From an uncultured Oscillospiraceae bacterium (GTDB taxonomy: Bacteria > Bacillota > Clostridia > Oscillospirales > Ruminococcaceae): a stretch of DNA of 64,000 bases. The stretch lies in the NCBI GenBank assembly GCA_934466475.1, contig CAKSLI010000004.1:110656-174655 (forward strand), read 5' to 3'. This document shows positions 34,732 to 43,581 of this stretch, piece after piece. The notes beneath the pieces are model-generated. The model saw only the letters and a program-made list of their open reading frames with translations, searched no databases and was not told the DNA's origin. Numbering within the stretch: the first letter of the stretch is position 1; every line of letters starts with the position of its first letter. The position numbers and the translations under genes were made by a program.

Positions 34732-37092
34732 ATGATGATGTGTTCCAGATGCAAGAAGCGTCCCGCGGTGGTGTTCATTTCCTCAATGCAGGGGAGCGAG
34801 CGCCGCACGGAGGGACTCTGCCTCCACTGCGCCAAGGAGATGGGTCTGCCGCAGGTGAACGATTACCTGAAGCAGATGGGTATCTCCGAGGAGGAGTTTG
34901 AAAAGGCATACGATGAGTTCTTTGACGAGAACGGCAACCCGAACCAGGAATTCCTGAAGAATATCGGGCTGACAGATATAACCAACGGCTTTAAGCCGGA
35001 CGACTCCGGCGATGATGACGATGAGGACGGCGAGAATGGTTCGGAGCAGTTCTTTGAGAACGGCGGCTCCGGCACTATCTCTGATTTCGCGAAGTTCTTC
35101 GGTCTCCAGGAGAACAAGGATTCCGCGGACGGCGACAAGGATCAGAAGAAAAAGCGCGAGAAGCCGGAAAAAACCGACAAGAAGCGCAAGACCCTTGAGA
35201 CTTTCTGCACGAATCTCACTCGCCGCGCAAAAGACGGCAAGATAGACCGCATAATCGGCAGGGACAAGGAGATAGACCGAGTTATCCAGATCCTCTCCCG
35301 CCGCACCAAGAATAACCCATGCCTTATCGGCGAGCCCGGCGTTGGTAAGACGGCTATCGCCGAGGGAATCGCCCTGCGGCTTGCGAGCGGTGATGTTCCG
35401 TTCAGGCTCCAGGGTAAGGAGCTCTACCTGCTCGACCTGACCGCGCTTGTTGCGGGGACTCAGTTCAGAGGGCAGTTCGAGAGCCGCGTGAAATCCCTCA
35501 TAGACGAGATAAAGAATGCCGGAAACGTAATGCTGTTCATTGACGAGGTGCACAATCTTGTAGGCACGGGCGACGCTGACGGCACCATGAACGCCGGAAA
35601 CATGTTCAAGCCCGCGCTTTCCCGCGGCGAACTCCAGGTGATCGGAGCTACCACGTTCAACGAGTACAGAAAGTACATCGAAAAGGACAGCGCGCTGGAG
35701 CGCCGCTTCCAGCCGGTAACAGTGGCGGAGCCCTCCATTGAGGACACTGTGAAGCTCCTCGAGGGAATAAAGGACTATTACGAGGATCACCATAAGGTAA
35801 AGGTCTCCCCGGAGATAACCAGAATGTGCGCGGTGCTTTCCGAGCGCTACATCAACGACAGATTCCTGCCGGACAAGGCGATAGATCTGCTGGATGAAAG
35901 CTGCGCCTGCGCGAGCCTCGGCAACCCCTACATCACTGAAAACGAGAAGCTGAAAGCAAAGCTGGCTCAGCTCCGTGTTGACGAGGATAAGACGACCTCA
36001 GCCTCCGATGTTGACTATGAGAAGCTCGCTGACATTAAAATGCAGATAGCCCAGACCACTGACGCACTGGACAAGATAAAGGGCAAGGCGGACGATGTTC
36101 AGGTAACGATGGACGACCTCTCCAAGGTCATCGAGCTGTGGACGGGTATCCCAGCCAACAAGATAAAGGAAACGGAGCTCAAGCGTATGGGAAGCCTTGA
36201 GCAGAACCTCAAGGAGCACGTCATAGGTCAGGACGAGGCGTGCGAGCTTGTCGCAAAGGCGATAAAGCGCACCAGAGTTCAGCTCACCGAGCGCCGCAGA
36301 CCGGCTTCGTTCATATTCGTGGGTCCGACAGGCGTAGGTAAGACCGAGCTTGTAAAGGTCCTTGCAAAGGAAATGTTCGATACGGTCGAGCCGCTGATAA
36401 GGCTTGACATGTCGGAGTTCATGGAGAAGCACAGCGTGTCCAAGATAATCGGTTCGCCTCCAGGATATGTCGGCTATGACGAGGCGGGTCAGCTCACCGA
36501 AAAGGTGCGCCGCAAGCCGTATTCCGTGGTGCTCTTCGATGAAATAGAGAAGGCTCACCCGGACGTAATGAACATACTGCTCCAGATCCTTGACGAGGGC
36601 AGGATAAACGACGCACACGGCAGGTCGGTAAGCTTCGAGAACACCATAATCTGCATGACCTCCAACGCAGGCTCCTCCACCGGGACCAACGGCGTCGGCT
36701 TCACCAAGACCGAGGGCGAAATAACCAAGGAGCGCGCGATGAAGGGTCTCCGCGACTTCCTCAGACCGGAATTCCTTGCGAGAGTTGACGAGGTAATCGT
36801 GTTCAAGCCGCTGAGCGTTGAGAGCTATGCGAAGATCTCCAGGCTCATGCTGAGCGAGCTGTATTCGCCGCTTAAGGAGAAGAACATCACGCTGACGATC
36901 GCTGACAGCGTTTATGACGCAGTTGCAAAGAAGTCTCACGGCGGAAAATACGGCGGCAGAGATATCCGCAGGGTTATCCGCAGCGATATCGAGGACAGGA
37001 TAGCCGAGCTAATAATCGACCATGCAGACAACCCCCTGTCCGAGATAAACCTCGGCACTGACGGCGATGAGATAACGGTGACCGGAAAGTGA
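34732..37092 (+). CDS. ClpE-like AAA+ unfoldase with N-terminal zinc finger
   Basis: A 786-residue two-ring Clp ATPase. The N-terminus has a C-x2-C ... C-x2-C zinc finger (CSRCKKR and CLHCAK) instead of the double Clp_N domain, followed by an acidic linker (about 75-160). AAA1 has Walker [10 protein letters not shown] at about 201, AAA2 GPTGVGKTE at about 533, with a short coiled-coil middle region (about 405-460). This is the ClpE arrangement, although ClpC-like in the ATPase domains. It should deliver proteins to ClpP (gene at 49116). ATG 34732 follows AAAGGTGG; two more ATGs follow at once. Confidence 0.9.
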   Translation: MMMCSRCKKRPAVVFISSMQGSERRTEGLCLHCAKEMGLPQVNDYLKQMGISEEEFEKAYDEFFDENGNPNQEFLKNIGLTDITNGFKPDDSGDDDDEDGENGSEQFFENGGSGTISDFAKFFGLQENKDSADGDKDQKKKREKPEKTDKKRKTLETFCTNLTRRAKDGKIDRIIGRDKEIDRVIQILSRRTKNNPCLIGEPGVGKTAIAEGIALRLASGDVPFRLQGKELYLLDLTALVAGTQFRGQFESRVKSLIDEIKNAGNVMLFIDEVHNLVGTGDADGTMNAGNMFKPALSRGELQVIGATTFNEYRKYIEKDSALERRFQPVTVAEPSIEDTVKLLEGIKDYYEDHHKVKVSPEITRMCAVLSERYINDRFLPDKAIDLLDESCACASLGNPYITENEKLKAKLAQLRVDEDKTTSASDVDYEKLADIKMQIAQTTDALDKIKGKADDVQVTMDDLSKVIELWTGIPANKIKETELKRMGSLEQNLKEHVIGQDEACELVAKAIKRTRVQLTERRRPASFIFVGPTGVGKTELVKVLAKEMFDTVEPLIRLDMSEFMEKHSVSKIIGSPPGYVGYDEAGQLTEKVRRKPYSVVLFDEIEKAHPDVMNILLQILDEGRINDAHGRSVSFENTIICMTSNAGSSTGTNGVGFTKTEGEITKERAMKGLRDFLRPEFLARVDEVIVFKPLSVESYAKISRLMLSELYSPLKEKNITLTIADSVYDAVAKKSHGGKYGGRDIRRVIRSDIEDRIAELIIDHADNPLSEINLGTDGDEITVTGK

Positions 37093-37796
37093 GCGTTATC
37101 CTTGTTACAGGCGGAACCGGGGCAATAGGCAGCGCCATTGCCGCTGAATTTGCGAAAACCGACGATGTTGTGATCACCTACAATTCCCGCGCTGACGAGG
37201 CGGAGCGGCTCTGCCGTGAGCTCCGCTGCCAGGCGGTGCAGGCGGACGTTGCGGACTATGAGTCCGCGCGGCGGGCGGTAGAGCAGGTCGTGCACGACTA
37301 CGGCAGGCTCGACGTGCTCGTGAATAACGCCGGGATAGCTCAGATAAAACTGTTCACGGACATAACTCCCGAGGACTGGAACAGGATAATTTCCGTGAAT
37401 CTGACCGGAGTGTTCAACATGACCCAGGCGGCGGTGAAGCCGATGATATCCCGCAAGAGCGGCGCAATCGTTAATATTTCGTCAGTCTGGGGAGTGTACG
37501 GCGGCGCGTGCGAGTCCGCGTATTCCGCTTCCAAGGCGGGGATCATCGGGCTCACCAAGGCGCTTTCCAGGGAACTCGGAGCCTCCGGGATCACGGTGAA
37601 CGCCGTTGCCCCCGGAGTTATCGACAGCCCCATGAACAGCTCCCACCTTGACGCGCAGGAGCTCGCAGAGCTCGCAGAGCAGACCCCGCTGTGCCGGCTG
37701 GGTCAGCCGGAGGAGGTCGCAAAGGCAGTGCGGGCGCTGGCTGAGAACAGGTTCATCACCGGTCAGGTACTGGGAGTTGACGGAGGCTTCTGCTGA
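37089..37796 (+). CDS. Short-chain dehydrogenase/reductase, FabG-like
   Basis: A 235-residue classical SDR. The NADP-binding motif is TGGTGAIGSA, then NNAGIA, the catalytic Ser in NISSVWG, Tyr-x3-Lys in YSASKAG, and the C-terminal GQVLGVDGGFC. The last feature and the general sequence favour 3-oxoacyl-ACP reductase, but no other fatty-acid genes are nearby. GTG start overlapping the Clp gene by 4 bp. Confidence 0.88.
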   Translation: MSVILVTGGTGAIGSAIAAEFAKTDDVVITYNSRADEAERLCRELRCQAVQADVADYESARRAVEQVVHDYGRLDVLVNNAGIAQIKLFTDITPEDWNRIISVNLTGVFNMTQAAVKPMISRKSGAIVNISSVWGVYGGACESAYSASKAGIIGLTKALSRELGASGITVNAVAPGVIDSPMNSSHLDAQELAELAEQTPLCRLGQPEEVAKAVRALAENRFITGQVLGVDGGFC

Positions 37797-37893
37797 AGCT
37801 CCCAGGAAATGACGTTAAATCAGTTTAACATTTTGTCCAAAAAATAACGCAGAAATAATAAATGTTTTGTCAAAAAAAACACAAAGTTTACGG

Positions 37894-37922
37894 TTGAATT
37901 TTGGGCGGAAATATAGTATAAT
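37894..37922 (+). promoter_or_regulatory. Promoter of the decarboxylase subunit operon
   Basis: TTGAAT (37894-37899), 17 bp, TATAAT (37917-37922). The first gene starts about 50 bp downstream. Confidence 0.85.
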
Positions 37923-37973
37923 AAATATGATTGAAAATCCGAAAGGCGATTTCGGCAAAAAAGGAGACTTAAT

Positions 37974-38552
37974 ATGAACATCGCTTTATCCATTCTGTCG
38001 GCTGCAGCAGGCACACTTGAAGCGGCTGGCACCACAGAAGCGTACTCCGGACCGTGGGAAAACGTCTATAATGCCATTCAGTCCACTGCCGAGGCAGCAG
38101 CAGACGGATCAGCAAACGTTATCGACCGGATCCAGGCGCTGCCTGACGCTCACGCACAGCTGGGCGATCCGGACTACTGGGGCTCCGTCGGCATAATGAC
38201 GCTGACTGGTATCCTTGTAGTATTCTTTATCCTTGCTATCCTGATCTTCCTGTTCTGGCTGCTTGGCAAGACATTCCAGACTATCGACAAGAACAAGAAG
38301 GCAAAGGCTGAGGCTGCCAAGGCTGCCGCTGAAGCTGCAAAGCCTGCTGCTCCTGCTCCCGCACCGGTCGAAGAGGTCGTTGAGGAAGAGGATAACGATG
38401 ATGAAATAATGGCTGTTATCAGCGCTGCTATCGCAGCTTATGCCGAGGAAGAGGGAACCTCCTACACCATCAGAGACGTGAAGAAGCGCGACAAGAGAGC
38501 ACGCTCTGCATGGAGCCTCGCAGGAATCGGCGAGAACACCCGCCCGTTCTGA
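37974..38552 (+). CDS. OadG-like gamma subunit of a sodium-pumping decarboxylase
   Basis: A 192-residue protein. N-terminal signal-like hydrophobic region, an outer segment of about 45 residues, a membrane helix (about 73-97, IMTLTGILVVFFILAILIFLFWLL), an Ala/Pro/Lys linker (about 105-135), and a C-terminal DDEIMAVISAAIAAYAEEE segment that is typical of OadG/MadM-type gamma subunits. It is larger than usual gamma subunits. It should hold the complex together and help biotin-domain docking. The next gene is the beta subunit. Confidence 0.82.
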   Translation: MNIALSILSAAAGTLEAAGTTEAYSGPWENVYNAIQSTAEAAADGSANVIDRIQALPDAHAQLGDPDYWGSVGIMTLTGILVVFFILAILIFLFWLLGKTFQTIDKNKKAKAEAAKAAAEAAKPAAPAPAPVEEVVEEEDNDDEIMAVISAAIAAYAEEEGTSYTIRDVKKRDKRARSAWSLAGIGENTRPF

Positions 38553-38578
38553 GAACAGACAGAAAGGAATAATGAAGC

Positions 38579-39853
38579 ATGGAAATATTTGTTGATACCA
38601 TAAAATCGCTCGCGACCGGCTCGGGTTTTGCAGGCTTCGGCGTTGAAAACGGCTGGCAGAGCATAATTATGATTCTGCTTTCCTTCGTCCTGTTCTATCT
38701 GGCGATCAAGAAGCAGTACGAGCCGCTGCTGATGCTCCCTATCGCATTTGGTATGCTGCTCACAAACCTCCCGTTCAGCGGTCTTTATCACGCTGAGCTG
38801 TGGAACCCCTCCACTAACCCCTACTTTGCCCCTGAATACATCCAGGAGGGTGCGAATCTCCTGGTGACCTATACCAAGGAAGTCAGCCTGGATTACGGCC
38901 GCGTGCTTCACGAGGGCGGTCTGCTGGATATGCTTTACCTCGGCGTTAAGCTCGGTATCTATCCTCCGATCATCTTCCTCGGAATCGGTGCAATGACCGA
39001 CTTCGGTCCGCTTATCGCAAACCCGAAGAGCTTCCTCCTCGGTGCGGCTGCACAGGGCGGTATCTTCTTCACGTTCCTTGGCGCGTGCGCTATCAACGCT
39101 ATCGGTCTCGGCGACGGCTTCACACTGAAGCAGGCGGCCTCCATTGCCATCATCGGCGGTGCGGACGGTCCTACGGCGATCTTCCTTACCTCGAGACTTG
39201 CTCCTGAGCTGCTCGGCTCCATCGCGGTCGCGGCTTATTCCTACATGGCTCTGGTTCCTGTAATCCAGCCGCCTATCATGAAGCTGCTCACCACCGAAAA
39301 GGAGCGTTCCGTAAAAATGGGTCAGCTCCGTCAGGTTTCCAAGCTTGAGAAGATCGTATTCCCGATCGCGGTTACAGTTATCGTTTCCCTTATCGTTCCG
39401 GACTCCGCTTCCCTTGTTGGTATGCTGATGCTCGGTAACCTGATGAAGGAATCCGGCGTTTGCGACCGTCTGGTAAAGACTGCTACAAACGAGCTGATGA
39501 ACATTATCACGATATTCCTCGGCGTAACAGTTGGTGCTACCGCTGTTGCACAGAACTTCCTCAAGGTCGAGACGCTCCTTATCATTGCGCTGGGTCTGCT
39601 GGCGTTCTGTGTTGGTACCGCGTGCGGCGTGCTCCTTGGCAAGCTGATGTACCTGCTTTCCGGCGGCAAGATCAACCCGCTCATCGGTTCTGCGGGCGTA
39701 TCTGCGGTTCCTATGGCTGCGCGTGTTTCCCAGAAGGTTGGCCAGGAAACAAACCCATCCAACTTCCTGCTCATGCACGCTATGGGTCCGAACGTTGCAG
39801 GCGTTATCGGTTCCGCTGTTGCGGCGGGCGTTCTCCTGAGCGTACTTGGTTAA
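38579..39853 (+). CDS. oadB: Sodium ion-translocating decarboxylase beta subunit
   Basis: A 424-residue membrane protein with about nine to ten hydrophobic segments. It carries the family signature IIGGADGPTAIF and the region with NPKSFLLGAAAQGGIFF, where conserved Asp and Asn residues form the sodium pathway. The reaction is decarboxylation of carboxybiotin driving sodium export. Neither the alpha (carboxyltransferase) nor biotin carrier gene is in this window, so oxaloacetate, methylmalonyl-CoA or glutaconyl-CoA remain possible substrates. Confidence 0.92.
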   Translation: MEIFVDTIKSLATGSGFAGFGVENGWQSIIMILLSFVLFYLAIKKQYEPLLMLPIAFGMLLTNLPFSGLYHAELWNPSTNPYFAPEYIQEGANLLVTYTKEVSLDYGRVLHEGGLLDMLYLGVKLGIYPPIIFLGIGAMTDFGPLIANPKSFLLGAAAQGGIFFTFLGACAINAIGLGDGFTLKQAASIAIIGGADGPTAIFLTSRLAPELLGSIAVAAYSYMALVPVIQPPIMKLLTTEKERSVKMGQLRQVSKLEKIVFPIAVTVIVSLIVPDSASLVGMLMLGNLMKESGVCDRLVKTATNELMNIITIFLGVTVGATAVAQNFLKVETLLIIALGLLAFCVGTACGVLLGKLMYLLSGGKINPLIGSAGVSAVPMAARVSQKVGQETNPSNFLLMHAMGPNVAGVIGSAVAAGVLLSVLG

Positions 39854-39861
39854 ACATTCAG

Positions 39862-39889
39862 GCGGTCCGGTTTTCCGGGCCGCTTTTTT
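39862..39889 (+). terminator. Terminator after the decarboxylase beta subunit
   Basis: GCGGTCCGG pairs with CCGGGCCGC around TTTT, followed by six T. Confidence 0.92.
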
Positions 39890-39940
39890 ATGCCCTGGAT
39901 CAGAAAAATCCATGTATATCTGTTATGTCGAAAAAAGATA

Positions 39941-39969
39941 TTGAAAAAGAACATCATTAGTGATATAAT
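39941..39969 (+). promoter_or_regulatory. Promoter of pyrB
   Basis: TTGAAA (39941-39946), 17 bp, TATAAT (39964-39969). The TTG start codon is at 40001. The distance is too short for a PyrR-type attenuator. Confidence 0.85.
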
Positions 39970-40000
39970 AAATAAAAATAGTACAGGAAAGGTGATAAAC

Positions 40001-41083
40001 TTGAACCAGAGATTCAATCATCTCATAGATATGGACGATTACAGCGTTTCCCAGTGGAATGCCATGGTGAAGCTTGCGGAGGACATCATGCGCCGCCCGG
40101 AGAGCTACGCGGACAAGTGCCGCGGAAAGATCATGGCTACGCTGTTCTACGAGCCGTCAACAAGGACCCAGATGAGCTTCCAGGCGGCTATGATAAGGCT
40201 TGGCGGCAGCGTTATCGGCTTTGACAATCCGAGCAACTCATCTGTTTCAAAGGGCGAAAATCTGAAGGATACCATTAAAATAGTAAGCAGCTATTCCGAT
40301 ATACTGGTAATGCGCCACAACCAGGAGGGCTCCGCGAGGGCGGCGGCTCTTTCCGCTGACTGCCCGGTGATCAACGCCGGCGATGGCGGACATCTCCACC
40401 CGACCCAGACACTCACGGATCTGCTCACCCTGAAAACGGAGCTCGGCAGGCTCGACAACCTGACGATCGGACTCTGCGGCGACCTGAAATACGGCAGGAC
40501 TGTTCACTCGATACTGAAAGCGCTTTCCTGCTATAAGAACAACAAGTTTATCCTGATCTCCACACCTTCGCTTGCGCTTCCGCAGTACATCAAGGACGTC
40601 CTGAGCGCCCGCGGCTGCGAGTTCAGGGAGGTTTCCACCATTGAGGAGGCGCTTCCGGAGCTCGACATGCTTTACATGACCAGAATCCAGCAGGAGCGCT
40701 TCGCCACTCGCGAGGAATACGAGAAGCAGAAGGGCGTATATATCCTCACGCGCGAAAAAATGCAGCTTGCAAGGAAAGACATGATCGTTATGCACCCGCT
40801 GCCCAGGGTGAACGAGATAGAGGTTGAGATAGACGACGACCCGCGCGCCGCGTATTTCCGCCAGGCAAGGTGCGGAATGTACGTCAGAATGGCTCTGATA
40901 CTCACAACGCTGAACAGCGAGCTGAAAGCAAATCCGCTGCTTGTCGGAACGATCCACAACAACTGTCGCTGTTCAAATCCGAAGTGCATCACACAGACCG
41001 AGACCTACCTGCCACATAGCTTCAAGAAATACGGCGATATGCTGGTCTGCGAGTACTGCGATGAACGCACGCTCATGGACTGA
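40001..41083 (+). CDS. pyrB: Aspartate carbamoyltransferase with fused PyrI-type zinc domain
   Basis: A 360-residue enzyme of pyrimidine synthesis (carbamoyl phosphate + aspartate). Catalytic blocks: YEPSTRTQMSF, the HPTQTLTDL loop, DMLYMTRIQQERF and MHPLPRV. The catalytic chain normally ends near residue 308. Here about 45 residues follow, with Cys 324, 329, 350 and 353 spaced 4-20-2, and CSNPKCIT before LVCEYCDE. This is the zinc-binding domain of the regulatory subunit PyrI (in E. coli 4-23-2). The nucleotide-binding half of PyrI is absent. TTG start behind AGGAAAGGTGAT; an upstream in-frame ATG lies before the promoter and is excluded. Confidence 0.93.
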   Translation: MNQRFNHLIDMDDYSVSQWNAMVKLAEDIMRRPESYADKCRGKIMATLFYEPSTRTQMSFQAAMIRLGGSVIGFDNPSNSSVSKGENLKDTIKIVSSYSDILVMRHNQEGSARAAALSADCPVINAGDGGHLHPTQTLTDLLTLKTELGRLDNLTIGLCGDLKYGRTVHSILKALSCYKNNKFILISTPSLALPQYIKDVLSARGCEFREVSTIEEALPELDMLYMTRIQQERFATREEYEKQKGVYILTREKMQLARKDMIVMHPLPRVNEIEVEIDDDPRAAYFRQARCGMYVRMALILTTLNSELKANPLLVGTIHNNCRCSNPKCITQTETYLPHSFKKYGDMLVCEYCDERTLMD

Positions 41084-41101
41084 ACGTAAATGAACGCCTG
41101 C

Positions 41102-41126
41102 GCCGCCCCCAACAAGGGCGGCTTTT
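41102..41126 (+). terminator. Terminator after pyrB
   Basis: GCCGCCC pairs with GGGCGGC, 7-nt loop, followed by four T. The short T run may allow read-through into the next gene, which starts 16 bp later. Confidence 0.7.
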
Positions 41127-41141
41127 GGTTATGGAGGGAAT

Positions 41142-42239
41142 ATGGTTAAGGGAACGGCATTCGCAAAATATCGCGGAGAGAGGAGCACGGAGCTGGCGCT
41201 TTCGTGCTATATAACACGTCATTCGGTCAGCGCGGTGCTTTATGATATGGAGCTTTCGAGAAGATACGCCCGGGCGGTCAGCTACGGAAGCATTATGACC
41301 TCGGCGGACGCGGCGGAACCTGTCGCGCTTACGATACAGAGAGCAATGCGCGGCAGCGGCACACCCGGAAATGTGGTGAAAAGAGTAGGCTTTGCGGCTC
41401 CGCCGGATATAACGATGACCATTGAGGAACAGCTGACTCCGGGGGATCTTTTTTTGTCTCCTGACACAGAGATGCTGGTCATGCCGATGATGAATTCGGT
41501 GCTCGGCGGGGATTTTACGGCGGCGCTGGCTTCAGCAGTTTCAGATGGCAGAAATGTGCTTGCAGCGGATGTTTCCGGAAGCCTGCGGCTGGCTTCCTGC
41601 CGGGGAAGCGCAGTAAAATACGCGCATATTCCAATGGCGGGAGGATTTGACGGCTCCGCGATAGAAAGCGGCATGCCCCTTGAGCAGGGCGCTGTCGAGA
41701 CGCTGCGCCGTGAAAATGACGGCACGATCTCCTATTCCGTGATAGGCGACGGCGATTCGGCTGGGATCTCGGTGCCGGCGGCACTGAGCGCAGTGAACCT
41801 CATGCTGGACGGCGGAGCACTGGATTCGGACGGGATAATGACAGACCGCGATCTTTTCTATATCGGCGAGGATCTGTATGTATCCCAGGCGGACGTGCGT
41901 GCACTGCAGTCAGATAAGGCGTCCTGCCGCGCGGCGCTGGAGCTGTTCGGCAGGGAAACGGGTCGTGCAGAGCGCGTGGTCATATCCGGGGAAGCGTTAG
42001 GTTCGGAGCACGGCGCGGCTATGACAGCGCAGCTCGGCGCGGTTCCCAGGGGACTGGCGGATAGGTACGGCTGGAGCCGCTGCCCGGGAGAACAGGGGCT
42101 TATCAGCTGTCTCGTCTCGCCGGAAAGGCTGGCTGAAATCCACGAAATGTGCGCCCATGCCGAGGACGTTACCGAGCATATTCTGGGGCAGTTTAACGAT
42201 TTGTACATAAATAATCTGGGATTTGCGGCGAAATTGTAA
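41142..42239 (+). CDS. RACo-like ASKHA domain protein, reduced
   Basis: A 365-residue protein. Its central and C-terminal parts resemble DUF4445/RACo proteins, the ATP-dependent reductive activators of corrinoid proteins: a block like AVKYAHIPMAGGF...GAVETL followed by SYSVIGDGDSAGI (in RACo a CGSG-type loop), then ALSAVNLMLDGGALDSDG, LYVSQADVRALQSDKASCRAALEL and a VVISGEALGSEHG stretch in the place of the usual AGGFG. No 2Fe-2S domain and several ASKHA glycine motifs are altered, so ATPase activity is doubtful. No corrinoid enzyme is nearby. The assignment is from pattern memory and moderate. Confidence 0.6.
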   Translation: MVKGTAFAKYRGERSTELALSCYITRHSVSAVLYDMELSRRYARAVSYGSIMTSADAAEPVALTIQRAMRGSGTPGNVVKRVGFAAPPDITMTIEEQLTPGDLFLSPDTEMLVMPMMNSVLGGDFTAALASAVSDGRNVLAADVSGSLRLASCRGSAVKYAHIPMAGGFDGSAIESGMPLEQGAVETLRRENDGTISYSVIGDGDSAGISVPAALSAVNLMLDGGALDSDGIMTDRDLFYIGEDLYVSQADVRALQSDKASCRAALELFGRETGRAERVVISGEALGSEHGAAMTAQLGAVPRGLADRYGWSRCPGEQGLISCLVSPERLAEIHEMCAHAEDVTEHILGQFNDLYINNLGFAAKL

Positions 42240-42260
42240 GAAAATATATCAAAAAAGCAC

Positions 42261-42289
42261 TTGATTTTTTTGTGGAAAGGTGCTATAAT
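42261..42289 (+). promoter_or_regulatory. Promoter of rplS
   Basis: TTGATT (42261-42266), 17 bp, TATAAT (42284-42289), with about 170 bp of leader before rplS. Confidence 0.88.
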
Positions 42290-42296
42290 ATTAAAG

Positions 42297-42461
42297 CATT
42301 TAGTATCCGTTATTCTGCGTTTCGCAGGATGATGTGAGTTAGTGCGCGGCGAAAAGCCAAACATTAAGACGGATAGTCCGCTGATATCAGGGCAGACGCC
42401 CTGGCGAATTTCGCTCGAAAAGGTCGGTATCAAGAATATCCGAAAAAACAGGAGGAAAATT
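42297..42461 (+). promoter_or_regulatory. Structured 5' leader of rplS (possible L19 leader)
   Basis: The untranslated region between promoter and rplS is long and foldable. ATCCGT (42305-42310) can pair with ACGGAT (42369-42374), closing a branch that includes CTGCG/CGCAG (42315-42327); then come CAGGGC/GCCCTG (42388-42403) and GCGAA/TTCGC. Low-GC Gram-positives have an autoregulatory L19 leader RNA at this place, so that is my first guess. I have not matched the consensus. Confidence 0.45.
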
Positions 42462-42803
42462 ATGGACGCATTAAAGATCATCGAGCAGGACAGCATGAAG
42501 GCTGAGGCACCCAAGATCGAAGTAGGTGACCTGGTAAAGGTTCACGTAAAGATCAAGGAGGGTCAGAAGTACCGTATCCAGGTATTCGAGGGCACCGTTA
42601 TCGCTAAGAAGCACGGCGGCATCAACGAGACCTTTACTGTTAGACGTGTTGCTCACGGCGTTGGCATCGAGAGAGTATTCCCGGTACATTCTCCGGTCGT
42701 TGAGAAGGTAGAGGTTATCAGAAACGGTAAGGTTCGCAGAGCTAAGCTGTACTACCTCCGCGACAGAGTTGGTAAGGCTGCCAAGGTCAAGTCCAAGGTT
42801 TGA
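42462..42803 (+). CDS. rplS: 50S ribosomal protein L19
   Basis: A 113-residue ribosomal protein at the 30S-50S interface. [17 protein letters not shown], the [12 protein letters not shown] segment, [22 protein letters not shown] and [17 protein letters not shown] are the complete family pattern. ATG 42462 has AGGAGGAAA upstream; an open frame reaching 40 codons further lies in the leader and is not coding. Confidence 0.98.
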   Translation: MDALKIIEQDSMKAEAPKIEVGDLVKVHVKIKEGQKYRIQVFEGTVIAKKHGGINETFTVRRVAHGVGIERVFPVHSPVVEKVEVIRNGKVRRAKLYYLRDRVGKAAKVKSKV

Positions 42804-42882
42804 TTTTCAAACCGGTTTCCTATTCACGTTCGCTCCGCTCCGGCGGGGCTTAACGTGGATATACTGAGAAAGAGTATGTGCA

Positions 42883-43581
42883 ATGTCTGATAACGAGAAT
42901 CTGGAAGAAAAGTCCGCTGCTGAAACACCGGACGCAGAGAACAGAAAGCAGGCTGACCACCGCCCGCTGATCGAAAAGGCGGCGGAAGCCGCTTCCGACA
43001 TTGAGAAAGCTTCTTACAAGCCGTTCGCTAATGCGATGGACTGGGCTGGAAGCCTTGTGTATGCTGTTCTTGCGATGATCGTGCTCAATCTGTTCGCGTT
43101 CAGATCGATAACCGTTGACGGCGAGTCGATGAACAACACGCTTCAGGATCAGGACAGGGTCATTGCGACCAATTTCTTCTATACCCCGGCAAGGGGCGAT
43201 ATCGTTGTTATCCAGGCGGACAGGGTTCAGAATTATGTGACGTACAAGTACGGCGAGCCGATAATCAAGCGCGTGATTGCTCTTGCGGGCGACACGATAA
43301 AGTTTGATTTCGACAAGGGCGAGGTGTACCTCAAAAAGGCGGGCGAGAGCGATTTCGAACTGCTGGAGGAGGATTACATTGCGGCTCCGACGCTGAATTC
43401 CCTTGACCGTCATACCGGCGAGGAGCATACCGTTCCGGAGGGCTGCGTATTCGTCATGGGCGACAACAGAAACCGCTCACTCGACAGCCGGAGCCTTATC
43501 GTTGGAGATGTTGACACAGATTTGATCATGGGAAAGGCGTTTGTGCGCCTGTTCCCGATAGACCAGTTTACTTTATTATGA
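42883..43581 (+). CDS. lepB: Signal peptidase I
   Basis: A 232-residue membrane protease that removes signal peptides. A cytosolic acidic tail of about 50 residues is followed by one membrane helix (about 54-73). The catalytic Ser is residue 82 (GESMNNT) and Lys is residue 129 (IIKRVIALAGD). The C-terminal box is FVMGDNRNRSLDSR. Its last 4 bp overlap the next gene. Confidence 0.95.
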   Translation: MSDNENLEEKSAAETPDAENRKQADHRPLIEKAAEAASDIEKASYKPFANAMDWAGSLVYAVLAMIVLNLFAFRSITVDGESMNNTLQDQDRVIATNFFYTPARGDIVVIQADRVQNYVTYKYGEPIIKRVIALAGDTIKFDFDKGEVYLKKAGESDFELLEEDYIAAPTLNSLDRHTGEEHTVPEGCVFVMGDNRNRSLDSRSLIVGDVDTDLIMGKAFVRLFPIDQFTLL

